A DNA stretch of 64,000 nucleotides from CAYPHA01 sp964410215 (GTDB lineage Bacteria > Calditrichota > Calditrichia > Calditrichales > CAYPHA01), in the NCBI GenBank assembly GCA_964410215.1, contig CAYPHA010000012.1:24144-88143 (forward strand), read 5' to 3'. Made by a program: the position numbers and the translations under genes. Under the pieces are notes generated by a model. That model worked only from the letters and a program-made list of their open reading frames with translations. It searched no databases and had not been told where the DNA came from. Of this stretch, positions 35,435-44,753 are shown piece after piece (within the stretch, counting starts at the first letter, position 1; every line of letters starts with the position of its first letter).

Positions 35435-36592
35435 ATGTCCGGGAATGTATTGGAATTTGAGCTAATTCATACAGATAACGATACGAAAGCAAGGGCCGGA
35501 ATTCTCCGAACAGATCATGGTCCTGTAGAAACACCTGTATTTATGCCTGTAGGGACACAGGCTACCGTAAAAACCCTGACTCCAAGGGATCTCGAAGAAA
35601 ACCGTGCGCAGATTATCCTGGCCAATACGTATCACCTGTTTTTACGTCCGGGAGGTCAACGGATTGCGGATTTCGGCGGGTTACACCGCTTCATGAGCTG
35701 GAGCGGTCCTATCCTGACAGACAGCGGTGGATATCAGGTATACAGCTTGAAAGAACTCAGGAAAATCGATCCGGAAGGGGTTTCTTTTCAGTCGCATCTC
35801 GACGGTTCACATCACCGATTCACGCCTGAGAATGTGATCGACATTCAACGGCAGCTCGGTAGTGATATCATGATGGTACTCGACGAATGCCCGGCCTATC
35901 CATCGGATACACTGAACATTACAAAATCAGCCGAACTGTCACTTGATTGGGCGCGAAGGGCCAGGGTCTATTATGATCAGACAATACCACAACACGGTTA
36001 TGATCAGTGGCTCTTTGGAATTGTCCAGGGCGGTGTATATGAGTCCGTACGTCGGGAAAACGCGAACGCTCTCGTGACATTGGATTTTCCCGGATATGCC
36101 ATCGGCGGGCTGGCTGTAGGTGAACCGGAAGAAGACCGGTTATCCATGACTGCTGTATGTACCGGTATCCTGCCGGAAAATAAACCACGGTACCTCATGG
36201 GAGTGGGTAAACCGTCAGACTTGCTGAAATCCATCGAATTAGGGGTGGACATGTTTGATTGTGTTATTCCAACCCGCAACGCCCGCAACGGTACTGTTTT
36301 TACCTGGAAGGGAAAAGTGGTCATCAAGGCAGGACGATACAGCGATGATAACGGTCCCATAGATGCGGATTGTACCTGTTATGCCTGTCAGACGTTTACG
36401 CGGGGATATATACGTCATCTGTTCAATACCAATGAAATTCTGGGAATGCATCTGGCGACACTGCACAATGTACATTTTTATATACAACTCATGGAAGAAG
36501 CCAGAAGACAGATCATGAATGATACCTATGCCCAATGGAAGGCACATATTCTTCCGTTCATTTCATCGTCTCAAAATGAAGAATCAAAATAA
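35435..36592 (+). CDS. tgt: tRNA-guanine transglycosylase (queuine tRNA-ribosyltransferase)
   Basis: A 385-residue bacterial Tgt, which exchanges guanine-34 for preQ1 in tRNAs with GUN anticodons. The catalytic Asp of the DSGGYQV segment (near 98) and the second catalytic Asp of the GVDMFDCVIPTRNARNG segment (near 270) are both visible. The zinc site C-T-C-Y-A-C near the C-terminus, followed by a His in the TLHN segment, is intact. No clear ribosome-binding site precedes the ATG; a TTG five codons later is an alternative. It leads a housekeeping cluster with yajC 14 nt behind. Confidence 0.93.
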   Translation: MSGNVLEFELIHTDNDTKARAGILRTDHGPVETPVFMPVGTQATVKTLTPRDLEENRAQIILANTYHLFLRPGGQRIADFGGLHRFMSWSGPILTDSGGYQVYSLKELRKIDPEGVSFQSHLDGSHHRFTPENVIDIQRQLGSDIMMVLDECPAYPSDTLNITKSAELSLDWARRARVYYDQTIPQHGYDQWLFGIVQGGVYESVRRENANALVTLDFPGYAIGGLAVGEPEEDRLSMTAVCTGILPENKPRYLMGVGKPSDLLKSIELGVDMFDCVIPTRNARNGTVFTWKGKVVIKAGRYSDDNGPIDADCTCYACQTFTRGYIRHLFNTNEILGMHLATLHNVHFYIQLMEEARRQIMNDTYAQWKAHILPFISSSQNEESK

Positions 36593-36606
36593 CCAGAGGA
36601 GTTTCT

Positions 36607-36930
36607 ATGGTCGAATTTATTTTATTATCACCACCGGCGGGCGGAGGAGCCAATCCACTCCTGCAGTTTTTACCGTTTATCCTGATTTTTGTTATTATTT
36701 ATTTCCTGATGATGCGCCCGCAAATAAAAAAGCAGAAGGAAAAACAGAAGATGCTGGAAGCGATTAAAAAAGGCGATAATGTCATAACGATGGGGGGCAT
36801 TCACGGTAAAGTGATGGGATTTAAGGATGAGGATAAAACGGTCATCGTAAAAGTTGACGAGAACGTAAAGCTGAATATCGAAAAATCGGCTATAAATGTT
36901 GTAAATCCGGTGGGTAAGACACAGCCATGA
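36607..36930 (+). CDS. yajC: Preprotein translocase subunit YajC
   Basis: A 107-residue membrane protein with one N-terminal transmembrane helix (about 18-38; FLPFILIFVIIYFLMMRPQ), followed by the highly typical QIKKQKEKQKML basic stretch and the GDNVITMGGIHGKV segment. YajC binds SecDF and assists the Sec translocon; secD and secF are not in the window. The tgt-yajC order is common in bacteria. Its TGA overlaps the ATG of fmt. Confidence 0.92.
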   Translation: MVEFILLSPPAGGGANPLLQFLPFILIFVIIYFLMMRPQIKKQKEKQKMLEAIKKGDNVITMGGIHGKVMGFKDEDKTVIVKVDENVKLNIEKSAINVVNPVGKTQP

Positions 36931-37859
36931 GGCTGATTTTTATGGGAACACCGGAATTTGCAGTGGTTTCCCTGGAAAAACTGTTGCAATCCGGTCATGA
37001 CGTCGCCGCCGTTGTCACTGCTCCGGATAAACCCATGGGACGCGGACAGAAAACAGGCATCTCTGCCGTAAAAAAGTTTGCACTGGATAACCGTTTGCCA
37101 CTGGTTCAAACGGAATCCCTCAGGGATCCCGCCTTTATCACGCAATTAAGAGAGTACCAGGCGGATGTCTTTGTCGTGGTTGCCTTCCGGATTCTGCCCC
37201 GGGAAGTTTTTACGATACCGGAACATGGGACAATTAATCTGCATGCCTCACTCCTTCCAAAATACCGCGGAGCTGCGCCGATAAACTGGGCGATCATTCA
37301 TGGCGAGAAGGAATCAGGTGTCACGACAATTGGTATTGACGATAAAGTGGATACCGGTGATATTCTCCTTCAGGCCACAACACCCTTACCGGCAGATATG
37401 ACGGCCGGGGAATTGCATGATCGTTTGGCCGTCCTCGGTGCAGAGTTGCTTGTTGAAACGCTCAAGGGACTTGAAGAAGGGCAGATGCAACCGTTACAAC
37501 AGCAGGATGCGCAGGCTTCCAAAGCACCTAAATTGACAAGGGAGCTGTGCCGGCTTGATTTTAATCGTCCTGCTATGGAAGTTCATAACAAGATCCGCGG
37601 ACTGAGCCCTTATCCGGGTGCCTACAGTGTCTTCAGGGGACAACAAATAAAAATACTGCGAACAAGCTGTCCTGATTCCGGATCTGCTGCGGAGAACCTC
37701 CCCGGGGCGGTAAGGGCGGTTAGAAAAGATTCTTTCGATATTAATTGTTCCGAAGGAATGATAACCGTTCACGAGGTACAGCCTGAAGGAAAACGAAAAA
37801 TGACGGCAGCGTCCTTCATCAACGGCAGTCATCTGGAAAAAGGCGAGCACTTTGAATGA
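36927..37859 (+). CDS. fmt: Methionyl-tRNA formyltransferase
   Basis: A 310-residue enzyme that formylates initiator Met-tRNA using 10-formyltetrahydrofolate. The formyltransferase domain begins RLIFMGTPEFAV. The catalytic Asn-His pair lies in INLHASLLPKYRGAAPINW (near 107-125), with the Asp in DKVDTGDIL near 146. The C-terminal tRNA-binding domain starts near 205. Length is normal. The ATG overlaps the yajC stop (ATGA), indicating coupling. Confidence 0.94.
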   Translation: MRLIFMGTPEFAVVSLEKLLQSGHDVAAVVTAPDKPMGRGQKTGISAVKKFALDNRLPLVQTESLRDPAFITQLREYQADVFVVVAFRILPREVFTIPEHGTINLHASLLPKYRGAAPINWAIIHGEKESGVTTIGIDDKVDTGDILLQATTPLPADMTAGELHDRLAVLGAELLVETLKGLEEGQMQPLQQQDAQASKAPKLTRELCRLDFNRPAMEVHNKIRGLSPYPGAYSVFRGQQIKILRTSCPDSGSAAENLPGAVRAVRKDSFDINCSEGMITVHEVQPEGKRKMTAASFINGSHLEKGEHFE

Positions 37860-37897
37860 AAGATTAATGTATAACCCTAATTAAAAAGGAGTTATTT

Positions 37898-38104
37898 ATG
37901 AGTTCAACGTACAAGATTATTGAAATCGTCGGAACTTCTGAATCCGGCTTCGATCAGGCCGTTCAGAATGCCGTCGAAAAAGCATCTGAAACAGTTAAAG
38001 CCATTTCGTGGTTTCAGGTACTGGAGCAGAGAGGGGCGGTTAAAGACGGCCTTGTAACAGAATACCAGGTGATTCTCAAAGTTGGTTTTAAGCTGGTCGA
38101 CTGA
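37898..38104 (+). CDS. Dodecin flavin-storage protein
   Basis: A 68-residue dodecin: these proteins form hollow dodecamers that bind flavins and protect the cell from free flavin. TVKAISWFQVLEQRGAV contains the Trp that stacks on the isoalloxazine ring and the following Gln. AAAGGAG lies eight bases before the ATG. An intrinsic terminator follows within 20 nt. In a cell with several FAD-dependent Hdr proteins, a flavin buffer is a sensible neighbour, though no direct link is shown. Confidence 0.92.
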   Translation: MSSTYKIIEIVGTSESGFDQAVQNAVEKASETVKAISWFQVLEQRGAVKDGLVTEYQVILKVGFKLVD

Positions 38105-38120
38105 TATATTACCTTCGTTA

Positions 38121-38150
38121 CAGGCAGGTCTGTCAGGCCTGCCTGTTTTT
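38121..38150 (+). terminator. Intrinsic terminator after dodecin
   Basis: CAGGCAGG and CCTGCCTG form an 8-bp stem with a 9-nt loop, followed by a run of five T. It ends the transcription unit that includes dodecin. Confidence 0.85.
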
Positions 38151-38180
38151 ATTCATGGAATTTAACCGTTTGGTAATCGG

Positions 38181-38209
38181 TTGATAAAATATCGTAAAAG
38201 TTGTAACTT
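38181..38209 (+). promoter_or_regulatory. Putative promoter of rny
   Basis: TTGATA and TAACTT are separated by 17 nt, just after the dodecin terminator and about 75 nt before the RNase Y start codon. Confidence 0.4.
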
Positions 38210-38284
38210 TAATGACTTAGGTAAAAATTTACGACCGAAGTTAATTATAAGGGATAAAAAAACTAATTAGTCATTGGAATTAAA

Positions 38285-39859
38285 ATGATGGAAATAGTCG
38301 TACCTGTGATCGTCTTTTTACTTGGGCTCGGCTTCGGAATAACAGGTTATTACCTTGTTCTGCGAAATTCTAAAAAGACGGCTAAAATAATCCGGGAAAA
38401 TGCACAACGCGAAGTCGAAAAGATTAATAAAGATCGGCTTTACAAATTCAAGCTTGAATTGCAAAACCGCCGCAATCAGTTTCAAAATGAATTACGGCAA
38501 AAAGAAGAGAAGGTGACGCGCATTGAATCGCAGTTGCTTTCCAAAGAAAAAGACCTGCGTAAAGGCGAAAACAACATACGGATCCTCGAGAATCGCATTA
38601 AAAACAAGGAAAAGAAGATAAACGAACTTGAGGAGGTTTTGTATGAAAAACACAGGAAATTGGATCAACTTATCGATCAGCAGAATCAGAAACTGGAAAA
38701 AGTTGCCAATTTTTCGATAGAAGATGCGAAGCAACAATTGTTCAAGAATCTGGAAAGCAAGGTCAAGCTCGAGGCTGTGCAGATGGCAAATGATATAAAG
38801 TCTGAAGCAAAAGAGCGGGCGCAGCGGGAAGCTAAGGAAATTATTGCCGGTGCCATTGAAAATCTGGCCTACGAGTTTACGATGGAATCCACTCTGGCCA
38901 CGGTCGAACTGCCGAATGAACGCTTCAAAGGGATGATTATCGGCAGGGAAGGACGAAATATTAAAGCTTTCGAGGAAGCGACCGGTGTTAAAGTAATTGT
39001 AGATGACACGCCCGAACTCGTCGTTCTTTCCGGCTTCGATCCCGTCGCCAGGGAAATTGCTAGAAACGCGATGCAGAGCATGATCAAAAATAAAACCATA
39101 AACGTTAATGCCATTCAGCAAGCTGTGCAAAAGGCGACAAGCGAAGTCAAGCGGTCCATCCAGAAAGCGGCCGATGAAACACTGAGGGAACTGAAATTAA
39201 ATGATATCCATCCTGTTATGAAAGAGAACCTGGGGCGGCTTAAATACCGTTACAGCTATGGCCAGAATATGCTGCAGCACTCGAAGGAAGTCGCTTACCT
39301 GTCAGGGGCTATGGCCGCGGATCTGGGCTTTAATGTGAAACTGGCCCGTCGTGCCGGTCTCTTTCACGATATCGGTAAAGCGGTCAGTAATAATTCAGAA
39401 GGCAGCCATGTGACACTCGGCGTTGAACTCGCTGAAAAATGCAAGGAACACGAAGTCGTCATTAACGCGATCCTGGCGCATCATGAGGAAGCGGAACCAA
39501 TTTCTCCAATCTCGGTACTTGTTACCGCAGCCGACCGTATCAGCGGAAGCCGTCCCGGTGCCCGTCGTGATACGCTGGAAGCCTATACAAAACGGATTTC
39601 GCAGCTTGAAGATATTGCCAATTCATTTGAAGGTGTGTCAAAAACATACGCTATCTCAGCCGGCCGGGAAATACGCGTGATCGTCGAACCCGATAAAATC
39701 GATGATGCACAGGCCCAGTTACTGTCCTCGGAAATTGCTTCAAAAATCCGGGAATCCATGGAGTTTCCCGGGCAGATCAAAGTTTGCGTCGTCCGGCAGA
39801 CCGTTTCGTCGAAATATACGGATGACTACGAAGAGACAATGAATCTCGATGACCGATAA
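38285..39859 (+). CDS. rny: Ribonuclease Y
   Basis: A 524-residue endoribonuclease. It has an N-terminal transmembrane helix (about 5-25), a long coiled coil (about 30-195, rich in Lys, Glu and Gln), a KH RNA-binding domain (GMIIGREGRNIKAFE, near 215-229) and an HD phosphodiesterase domain with RAGLFHDIGKAV near 355-366. RNase Y starts mRNA decay at the inner membrane face in many bacteria that lack RNase E. Two adjacent Met codons are possible starts. A strong terminator follows. Confidence 0.94.
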   Translation: MMEIVVPVIVFLLGLGFGITGYYLVLRNSKKTAKIIRENAQREVEKINKDRLYKFKLELQNRRNQFQNELRQKEEKVTRIESQLLSKEKDLRKGENNIRILENRIKNKEKKINELEEVLYEKHRKLDQLIDQQNQKLEKVANFSIEDAKQQLFKNLESKVKLEAVQMANDIKSEAKERAQREAKEIIAGAIENLAYEFTMESTLATVELPNERFKGMIIGREGRNIKAFEEATGVKVIVDDTPELVVLSGFDPVAREIARNAMQSMIKNKTINVNAIQQAVQKATSEVKRSIQKAADETLRELKLNDIHPVMKENLGRLKYRYSYGQNMLQHSKEVAYLSGAMAADLGFNVKLARRAGLFHDIGKAVSNNSEGSHVTLGVELAEKCKEHEVVINAILAHHEEAEPISPISVLVTAADRISGSRPGARRDTLEAYTKRISQLEDIANSFEGVSKTYAISAGREIRVIVEPDKIDDAQAQLLSSEIASKIRESMEFPGQIKVCVVRQTVSSKYTDDYEETMNLDDR

Positions 39860-39878
39860 CGAACGATCCAATGGTGTG

Positions 39879-39912
39879 AATGCCGGGAGTTTTACTTCCG
39901 GCATTTTTTTTT
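39879..39912 (+). terminator. Intrinsic terminator after rny
   Basis: AATGCCGG and CCGGCATT pair around an 11-nt loop and are followed by at least eight T residues. Confidence 0.88.
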
Positions 39913-39980
39913 GAAAAAATGGAAATGTATTGGACAAAATTTTAGTTATGATACCAGTAAATTCCAGGAGGTCTTTTATA

Positions 39981-40304
39981 ATGTTAAATGTAAGCACTAC
40001 AGCTGTAGGAAAAATAAAACAGATTCTCACAGAAGAGAAAAAAGAAGGATGGGCCCTTCGCATCGGCATTAAAGGCGGCGGCTGCTCAGGATTTACCTAT
40101 GCGCTGAACCTGGCTGATAAACCCGCTGATACAGACCAGATTTTTGATTTCGAGGGTGTAAAAGTGGTTGTCGATTCAAAAAGCATCGTTTATCTGGCGG
40201 GAACGGAACTGGATTATACCGATGGTTTAAACGGATCCGGCTTTGTTTTTAATAATCCTAATGCCACGCGTACGTGCGGTTGTGGCAGTTCCTTCAGCGC
40301 TTAG
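39981..40304 (+). CDS. IscA/ErpA-type Fe-S assembly protein
   Basis: A 107-residue A-type carrier protein that takes iron-sulfur clusters to target enzymes. The three conserved Cys are present: GGGCSGFTY near residue 40 and CGCG near the C-terminus. The ATG at 39981 is preceded by AGGAGG; upstream alternative starts would add about 17 residues. The window encodes many Fe-S enzymes that would need this function. A terminator lies about 40 nt after the stop. Confidence 0.92.
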   Translation: MLNVSTTAVGKIKQILTEEKKEGWALRIGIKGGGCSGFTYALNLADKPADTDQIFDFEGVKVVVDSKSIVYLAGTELDYTDGLNGSGFVFNNPNATRTCGCGSSFSA

Positions 40305-40342
40305 AATACATTTTGCAGAAGGCCGGGGGGCCTTTTCGCGGA

Positions 40343-40381
40343 GGAAAACCTCTTTTTACATACTGAGGTTTTCCTTTTTTT
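40343..40381 (+). terminator. Intrinsic terminator after the A-type carrier gene
   Basis: GGAAAACCTC and GAGGTTTTCC form a 10-bp stem with a 12-nt loop and a tail of seven T. A shorter GC-rich stem (AAGGCC/GGCCTT) lies just before it at 40319-40334. Confidence 0.85.
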
Positions 40382-40493
40382 GTATATATGACAGAAGCGA
40401 TAAGAAAACGGTGTCAGGCGCTCTGAAATATTTGCATAATATTTTATTATTATTATATCTTTGTATGGTAAACAATAGCATAAAGAAGGTGCA

Positions 40494-40991
40494 ATGCACA
40501 GAATTCGTTATATCGGGGATCCCATTCTGAGAGTAAAAGGGGAGGCCATTGAACAGTTTAACGGAGATTTGCACAACCTCGTCAGTGAAATGATCGATGT
40601 CATGCACCGCGAAGATGGTATCGGTCTGGCAGCTCCCCAGGTAGGATTAAGTAAACAGCTTCTCGTACTGGATATTTCCAGTATCGAAAAAGAAGAAAAA
40701 CCGCGGGTTTTTATCAATCCGGACATCGTATCCTATTCGGGTGAATCGGTTGTGGAAGAAGGCTGCCTGTCCATACCGGGAGTCAGGGAAGAAGTCACGA
40801 GACCGGAAACCATAAAACTGTCCTATATGAATGAAAATGGTGATTCCTTCGAAGAAGAATATGACGGCTGGCTGGCCCGTGTCCTGCAACATGAAATCGA
40901 CCATTTAAATGGAATTTTATTTGTGGATCACATCAGCCCGCTAAAGCGACAGATGCTTATTCAACAGAATGCTATCCCTGAACAATACTGA
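40494..40991 (+). CDS. def: Peptide deformylase
   Basis: A 165-residue metalloenzyme that removes the N-formyl group from new proteins. All three motifs are intact: GIGLAAPQVG (near 43-52), EEGCLSIPG (near 87-95) and QHEIDHLNG (near 128-136), which supply the Cys and two His metal ligands and the catalytic Glu. AAGAAGGTGCA precedes the start. An AT-rich promoter-like stretch with TTGCAT and TATATC lies about 40-60 nt upstream. It pairs functionally with fmt at 36927. Confidence 0.95.
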   Translation: MHRIRYIGDPILRVKGEAIEQFNGDLHNLVSEMIDVMHREDGIGLAAPQVGLSKQLLVLDISSIEKEEKPRVFINPDIVSYSGESVVEEGCLSIPGVREEVTRPETIKLSYMNENGDSFEEEYDGWLARVLQHEIDHLNGILFVDHISPLKRQMLIQQNAIPEQY

Positions 40992-41008
40992 AATAATCAG
41001 GCACATAC

Positions 41009-42514
41009 ATGTTCCAGATTGCCACTCTTTCTCCTGAACAACCGCTTAAAACAGATCTTCTGGTCATATTTCTGGATGAAGCCTACTGTAAAAAACCGGA
41101 TAAGAATCCTGCCGTTCTCGCTGAACCTTTTAGTAATCTGATATCCAGATACCTGAAGTTTAAAGATTTCAGTGGATCCCTGAAAGAAACCCTGGTCATA
41201 TATCCGGAAAGCCTATCAGATGTGCGCCGTATTGCACTGATCGGTACCGGAAATAAATCTGAATATGATCCTGACATCCTGCTTGGCCTTGGTTTTACGG
41301 CTGCAAAAATTCAAGAGCAGGTCAAAGCCCGAAAAGTGCATATTCTGCCGGGCAGTCTGCACGTTTTTTCCGAAGTGACGGTCCGAAATATCCTTGAAGG
41401 CATCCGCTATCAACGCTACCGGTTTGAGAAATACAAGAGCAAACCTGAAAACCCGGCCACAGAAACCCGCTTTATTTTACTTTGTGATAATGCAGTCCCG
41501 GTATCCCGGCTACGAAAGACAATTAAGAAAACGGGGCAGACCATGGACAGCGTCGATCTGGCCCGGAATCTCGCTGATTTGCCTTCGAATGACTGTACAC
41601 CGGAGATTATCCGCAAAATGGCCGTGAAACACTTTTCCGGACGCAAGAATATAAACGTTTCCTGCCTGGATGCGGAAAAACTGAAAAAGTTGAAAATGAA
41701 TGCCATACGCGCTGTCGCTAAAGGAAGCCGGGAACATCCATTACTTCTGTTGATGCATTATAAGCCGGATAAACCGGTTAATAAACGTCTAGCCGTCATC
41801 GGCAAAGGTGTTACGTTCGATTCCGGCGGAATCAGTATTAAACCATCATCTGGTATGGATGAGATGAAATATGATATGTCGGGCGGTGCTGCGACGATTG
41901 GTATTCTGGATGCCGTGTCCTTCCTCAAACCCGGATTTGAAGTAATTGGCGTGGTACCTCTGGTTGAAAATATGCCCGGTTCATGCGCCCTTAAACCCGG
42001 CGATGTGATCCGCACGTACAGTGGTAAAACCGTTGAAATTATCAATACTGATGCGGAAGGCCGACTGATACTCGCTGATGCGATAGCTTATACCGAAAAG
42101 ATATTCAAACCGGGAATTATACTTGATCTGGCCACGCTTACGGGATCGATAATGGCCGCCCTCGGTGATAAAGCCGCCGGCGTGTTCTCGAACGATGAGG
42201 AGCTGACCCGCTGCCTCGTCGACAGTGGTGAACGATGCGGGGATCGCTTGTGGCCCATGCCCACCTGGGATATTTATAAAGAAGAACTTAAAAGTCACAT
42301 TGCCGATATCAAAAACCTGGGCGGAAAGTGGGGGGGTGCCATAAGTGCTGCAAAGTTCCTGGAGTTTTTTGTTACGCAAACCAAATGGGCGCACATTGAT
42401 ATGGCAGGCACTGCAAATGATGTCAAGGATAGAGATTATCTTGATAAAGGCGCAACCGGTTATGGTATCCGGCTGGTGCTTAACGCACTTGATGATTTTG
42501 CCAGGCTGCTGTAA
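41009..42514 (+). CDS. pepA: Leucyl aminopeptidase (M17 family)
   Basis: A 501-residue cytosolic aminopeptidase with two metal ions. The family signature NTDAEGRLILADA is complete (near 348-360), and upstream GKGVTFDSGGISIKP (near 264-278) and MKYDMSGGA carry further metal ligands. The N-terminal domain (about 1-160) is typical of M17 enzymes. The gene starts 17 nt after def. It releases amino acids from peptides, completing protein N-terminal maturation and peptide turnover. Confidence 0.93.
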   Translation: MFQIATLSPEQPLKTDLLVIFLDEAYCKKPDKNPAVLAEPFSNLISRYLKFKDFSGSLKETLVIYPESLSDVRRIALIGTGNKSEYDPDILLGLGFTAAKIQEQVKARKVHILPGSLHVFSEVTVRNILEGIRYQRYRFEKYKSKPENPATETRFILLCDNAVPVSRLRKTIKKTGQTMDSVDLARNLADLPSNDCTPEIIRKMAVKHFSGRKNINVSCLDAEKLKKLKMNAIRAVAKGSREHPLLLLMHYKPDKPVNKRLAVIGKGVTFDSGGISIKPSSGMDEMKYDMSGGAATIGILDAVSFLKPGFEVIGVVPLVENMPGSCALKPGDVIRTYSGKTVEIINTDAEGRLILADAIAYTEKIFKPGIILDLATLTGSIMAALGDKAAGVFSNDEELTRCLVDSGERCGDRLWPMPTWDIYKEELKSHIADIKNLGGKWGGAISAAKFLEFFVTQTKWAHIDMAGTANDVKDRDYLDKGATGYGIRLVLNALDDFARLL

Positions 42515-42560
42515 ACCGTATCTTACATTTCTTCTTATTTAACTATTACCGAGGTGTTCT

Positions 42561-44567
42561 ATGTTGACACTCCCTGAACAGATCGGATTTTTCGTCTTGC
42601 TGACTGTCTCCATTAGTTTAAGTATCCGTTCTTTTTCCATGATGATTCGTATAATAAAACGTGGACAGGGTGTACTGCATCCCGACAATTTTTTAAGCGG
42701 AATCAGGGAAGCGCTTTCTGTTCTTATAACACAGAAAACAGTTCTGAAAAAAAGACCTGTAGTCAGTGTACTTCATGCCTTTATTGCATGGGCTTTTATT
42801 CTCTATTTTCTTGTCAATATCGGGGACGTATTGATGGGATTTATACCCGGTTTTCATTTCCTTGGAAGGGGGGCCGTAGGTAACATTTACCGGTTTTTTG
42901 TTGATATTTTCAGTGTTCTGGCTATCATTTCCATGATTTATTTTTTACTGCGCAGGTTTGTTTTCGGGTCTGGCCAGCTTCGAATTGCTGATAAGGTGCT
43001 TGTCCTTCCCGAAGCCCGCTTCGGAATGCGCCGCGATTCGCTGATAGTCGGTTTTTTTATACTATTTCATATCGGTTTCCGTTTTCTCGGTGAAACAATT
43101 CATATCTCCCTCACGCAACCTGATCCCTGGCAACCCATGGCATCAGTACTATCACACCTGTGGGGTTCTGTGGACAGCCAGCTGGCCATTGTGTCCTACC
43201 ATGTATCCTGGTGGCTTGCCGTCGGTTTAATACTTGTATTTATTCCGTATTTTCCATTCAGCAAACACGCGCACCTATTTATGGGACCCGTTAATTATCT
43301 ATTCAGACCGCGACGGCCGGTTTACGGTACAATGGGCCGCCTGAATCTGGAGGATGAAGACGCCGAACAGTTCGGCGTGGCTACTCTGGAACATCTCGAT
43401 AAAAAACATATACTGGACGCCTATGCCTGCATTATGTGTAACCGCTGTCAGGATGCCTGCCCGGCTTATGTGACGGGTAAGGAATTAAGCCCGTCGGCTC
43501 TGGAAATAAATAAACGGTACTTCATTAACAGAAACCAAAAACAGATCGTATCGGAAGAGGGCAGCGGTCAACCCCTGGTCGGTTTTGCCATCAGCACATC
43601 TGCCTTATGGGCCTGTACCAGCTGTGCTGCCTGCATCGAAGTCTGCCCGGTTGGAAATGAACCAATGCAGGATATTCTAAATATGAGGCGGGACCGGGTT
43701 CTGATGGAATCCGACTTCCCGAAACAGCTGCAGGGTGCCTTTAACGGCATGGAACGGAATTCGAATCCCTGGAATATGAACGAAGACCGTCTCATTTGGG
43801 CGAAAGAAGAGGCGGCTTTGAATGTAAAAACCGTGGAAGAGAATCCGGATTTCGATATCCTCTACTGGGTAGGTTGTGCCGGAGCATTTGAAGCCCGTGC
43901 GCAGAACATTGCCCGGGCATTTGTGAAAATTCTCCATGCCGCCGATGTAAATTTCTCCGTTCTGGGAAATCTGGAAAAGTGCACCGGGGACAGCGCCCGG
44001 CGCGCCGGCAATGAATACCTTTTCAGTATGATGGCAGAGGAAAATGTCGCCATACTGAACAATAAAAATGTAAAGAAAATTGTGACGACCTGTCCCCATT
44101 GCCTGCATACCCTGAAAAATGAATACCCGCAATTCGGCGGGCACTATGAGGTTGTGCACCATTCCCAGTTTATTGAACAGCTTGTCAGGGAAAAGAAAAT
44201 TGCATTCGCCAGTACGATGCCTGAACGGATTACCTATCATGATCCCTGTTACCTGGGGAGGCATAACCGAATATTTGATGCACCGCGCGCTGATTTAAGA
44301 TCCGCAGGTCTGGATATTGTTGAGATGAACCGCTCCGGTGTCGACAGCTTCTGTTGTGGCGCGGGAGGTGCCCAGATGTGGAAAGAGGAAGAACCGGGAG
44401 ATGAAGATGTGCGAAAAAACCGCTACATAGAGGCCGGTGAAACCGGCGCGTCGGTCCTGGCAACGGGTTGTCCCTTTTGTATGACCATGCTGGGTGATGC
44501 CGGGAAGGAAATGGACTCAGAACTCCCGGTTCGGGATATTGCGGAAATCCTGGCAGACAGGCTGTGA
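42561..44567 (+). CDS. Membrane-bound HdrD-like Fe-S oxidoreductase (ETF:quinone oxidoreductase type)
   Basis: A 668-residue protein. The first ~250 residues contain about five to six transmembrane helices like the cytochrome b/NarI-type quinone module. Two [4Fe-4S] motifs follow (CIMCNRCQDACP near 293 and CTSCAACIEVCP near 352), then two CCG-type domains. The first CCG reads KCTGD in place of CCG, which is normal for this bacterial family; the second is complete (CCGAGGAQM, then CPFC). Relatives include FadF and the EMO proteins that pass electrons from ETF to menaquinone in fatty-acid oxidation. No ETF or acyl-CoA dehydrogenase gene lies beside it here. Confidence 0.85.
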   Translation: MLTLPEQIGFFVLLTVSISLSIRSFSMMIRIIKRGQGVLHPDNFLSGIREALSVLITQKTVLKKRPVVSVLHAFIAWAFILYFLVNIGDVLMGFIPGFHFLGRGAVGNIYRFFVDIFSVLAIISMIYFLLRRFVFGSGQLRIADKVLVLPEARFGMRRDSLIVGFFILFHIGFRFLGETIHISLTQPDPWQPMASVLSHLWGSVDSQLAIVSYHVSWWLAVGLILVFIPYFPFSKHAHLFMGPVNYLFRPRRPVYGTMGRLNLEDEDAEQFGVATLEHLDKKHILDAYACIMCNRCQDACPAYVTGKELSPSALEINKRYFINRNQKQIVSEEGSGQPLVGFAISTSALWACTSCAACIEVCPVGNEPMQDILNMRRDRVLMESDFPKQLQGAFNGMERNSNPWNMNEDRLIWAKEEAALNVKTVEENPDFDILYWVGCAGAFEARAQNIARAFVKILHAADVNFSVLGNLEKCTGDSARRAGNEYLFSMMAEENVAILNNKNVKKIVTTCPHCLHTLKNEYPQFGGHYEVVHHSQFIEQLVREKKIAFASTMPERITYHDPCYLGRHNRIFDAPRADLRSAGLDIVEMNRSGVDSFCCGAGGAQMWKEEEPGDEDVRKNRYIEAGETGASVLATGCPFCMTMLGDAGKEMDSELPVRDIAEILADRL

Positions 44568-44630
44568 CCAGGCGACCCGGGTGCGCTCACATTGACTCAT
44601 ATCTTATACAATTTTACTGAATATCATCTT

Positions 44631-44659
44631 TTGACATTCCGTACGTAATTTGCTAAATT
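44631..44659 (+). promoter_or_regulatory. Strong putative promoter of the tamB-bamA-lpx cluster
   Basis: TTGACA (exact consensus) and TAAATT lie 17 nt apart, with TGC before the -10 giving an extended -10. The block TTTGCTAAATTT matches the promoter of the second KOR operon. The tamB start lies about 95 nt downstream. Confidence 0.6.
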
Positions 44660-44753
44660 TTAAAGCTTTACTAAAAGTTGCAGGTGGAACATCCGTTTGT
44701 TGAAAGCGTATTAATTTTACATGAATGTTACGGAAAAGCTTTAAACGGTATTT

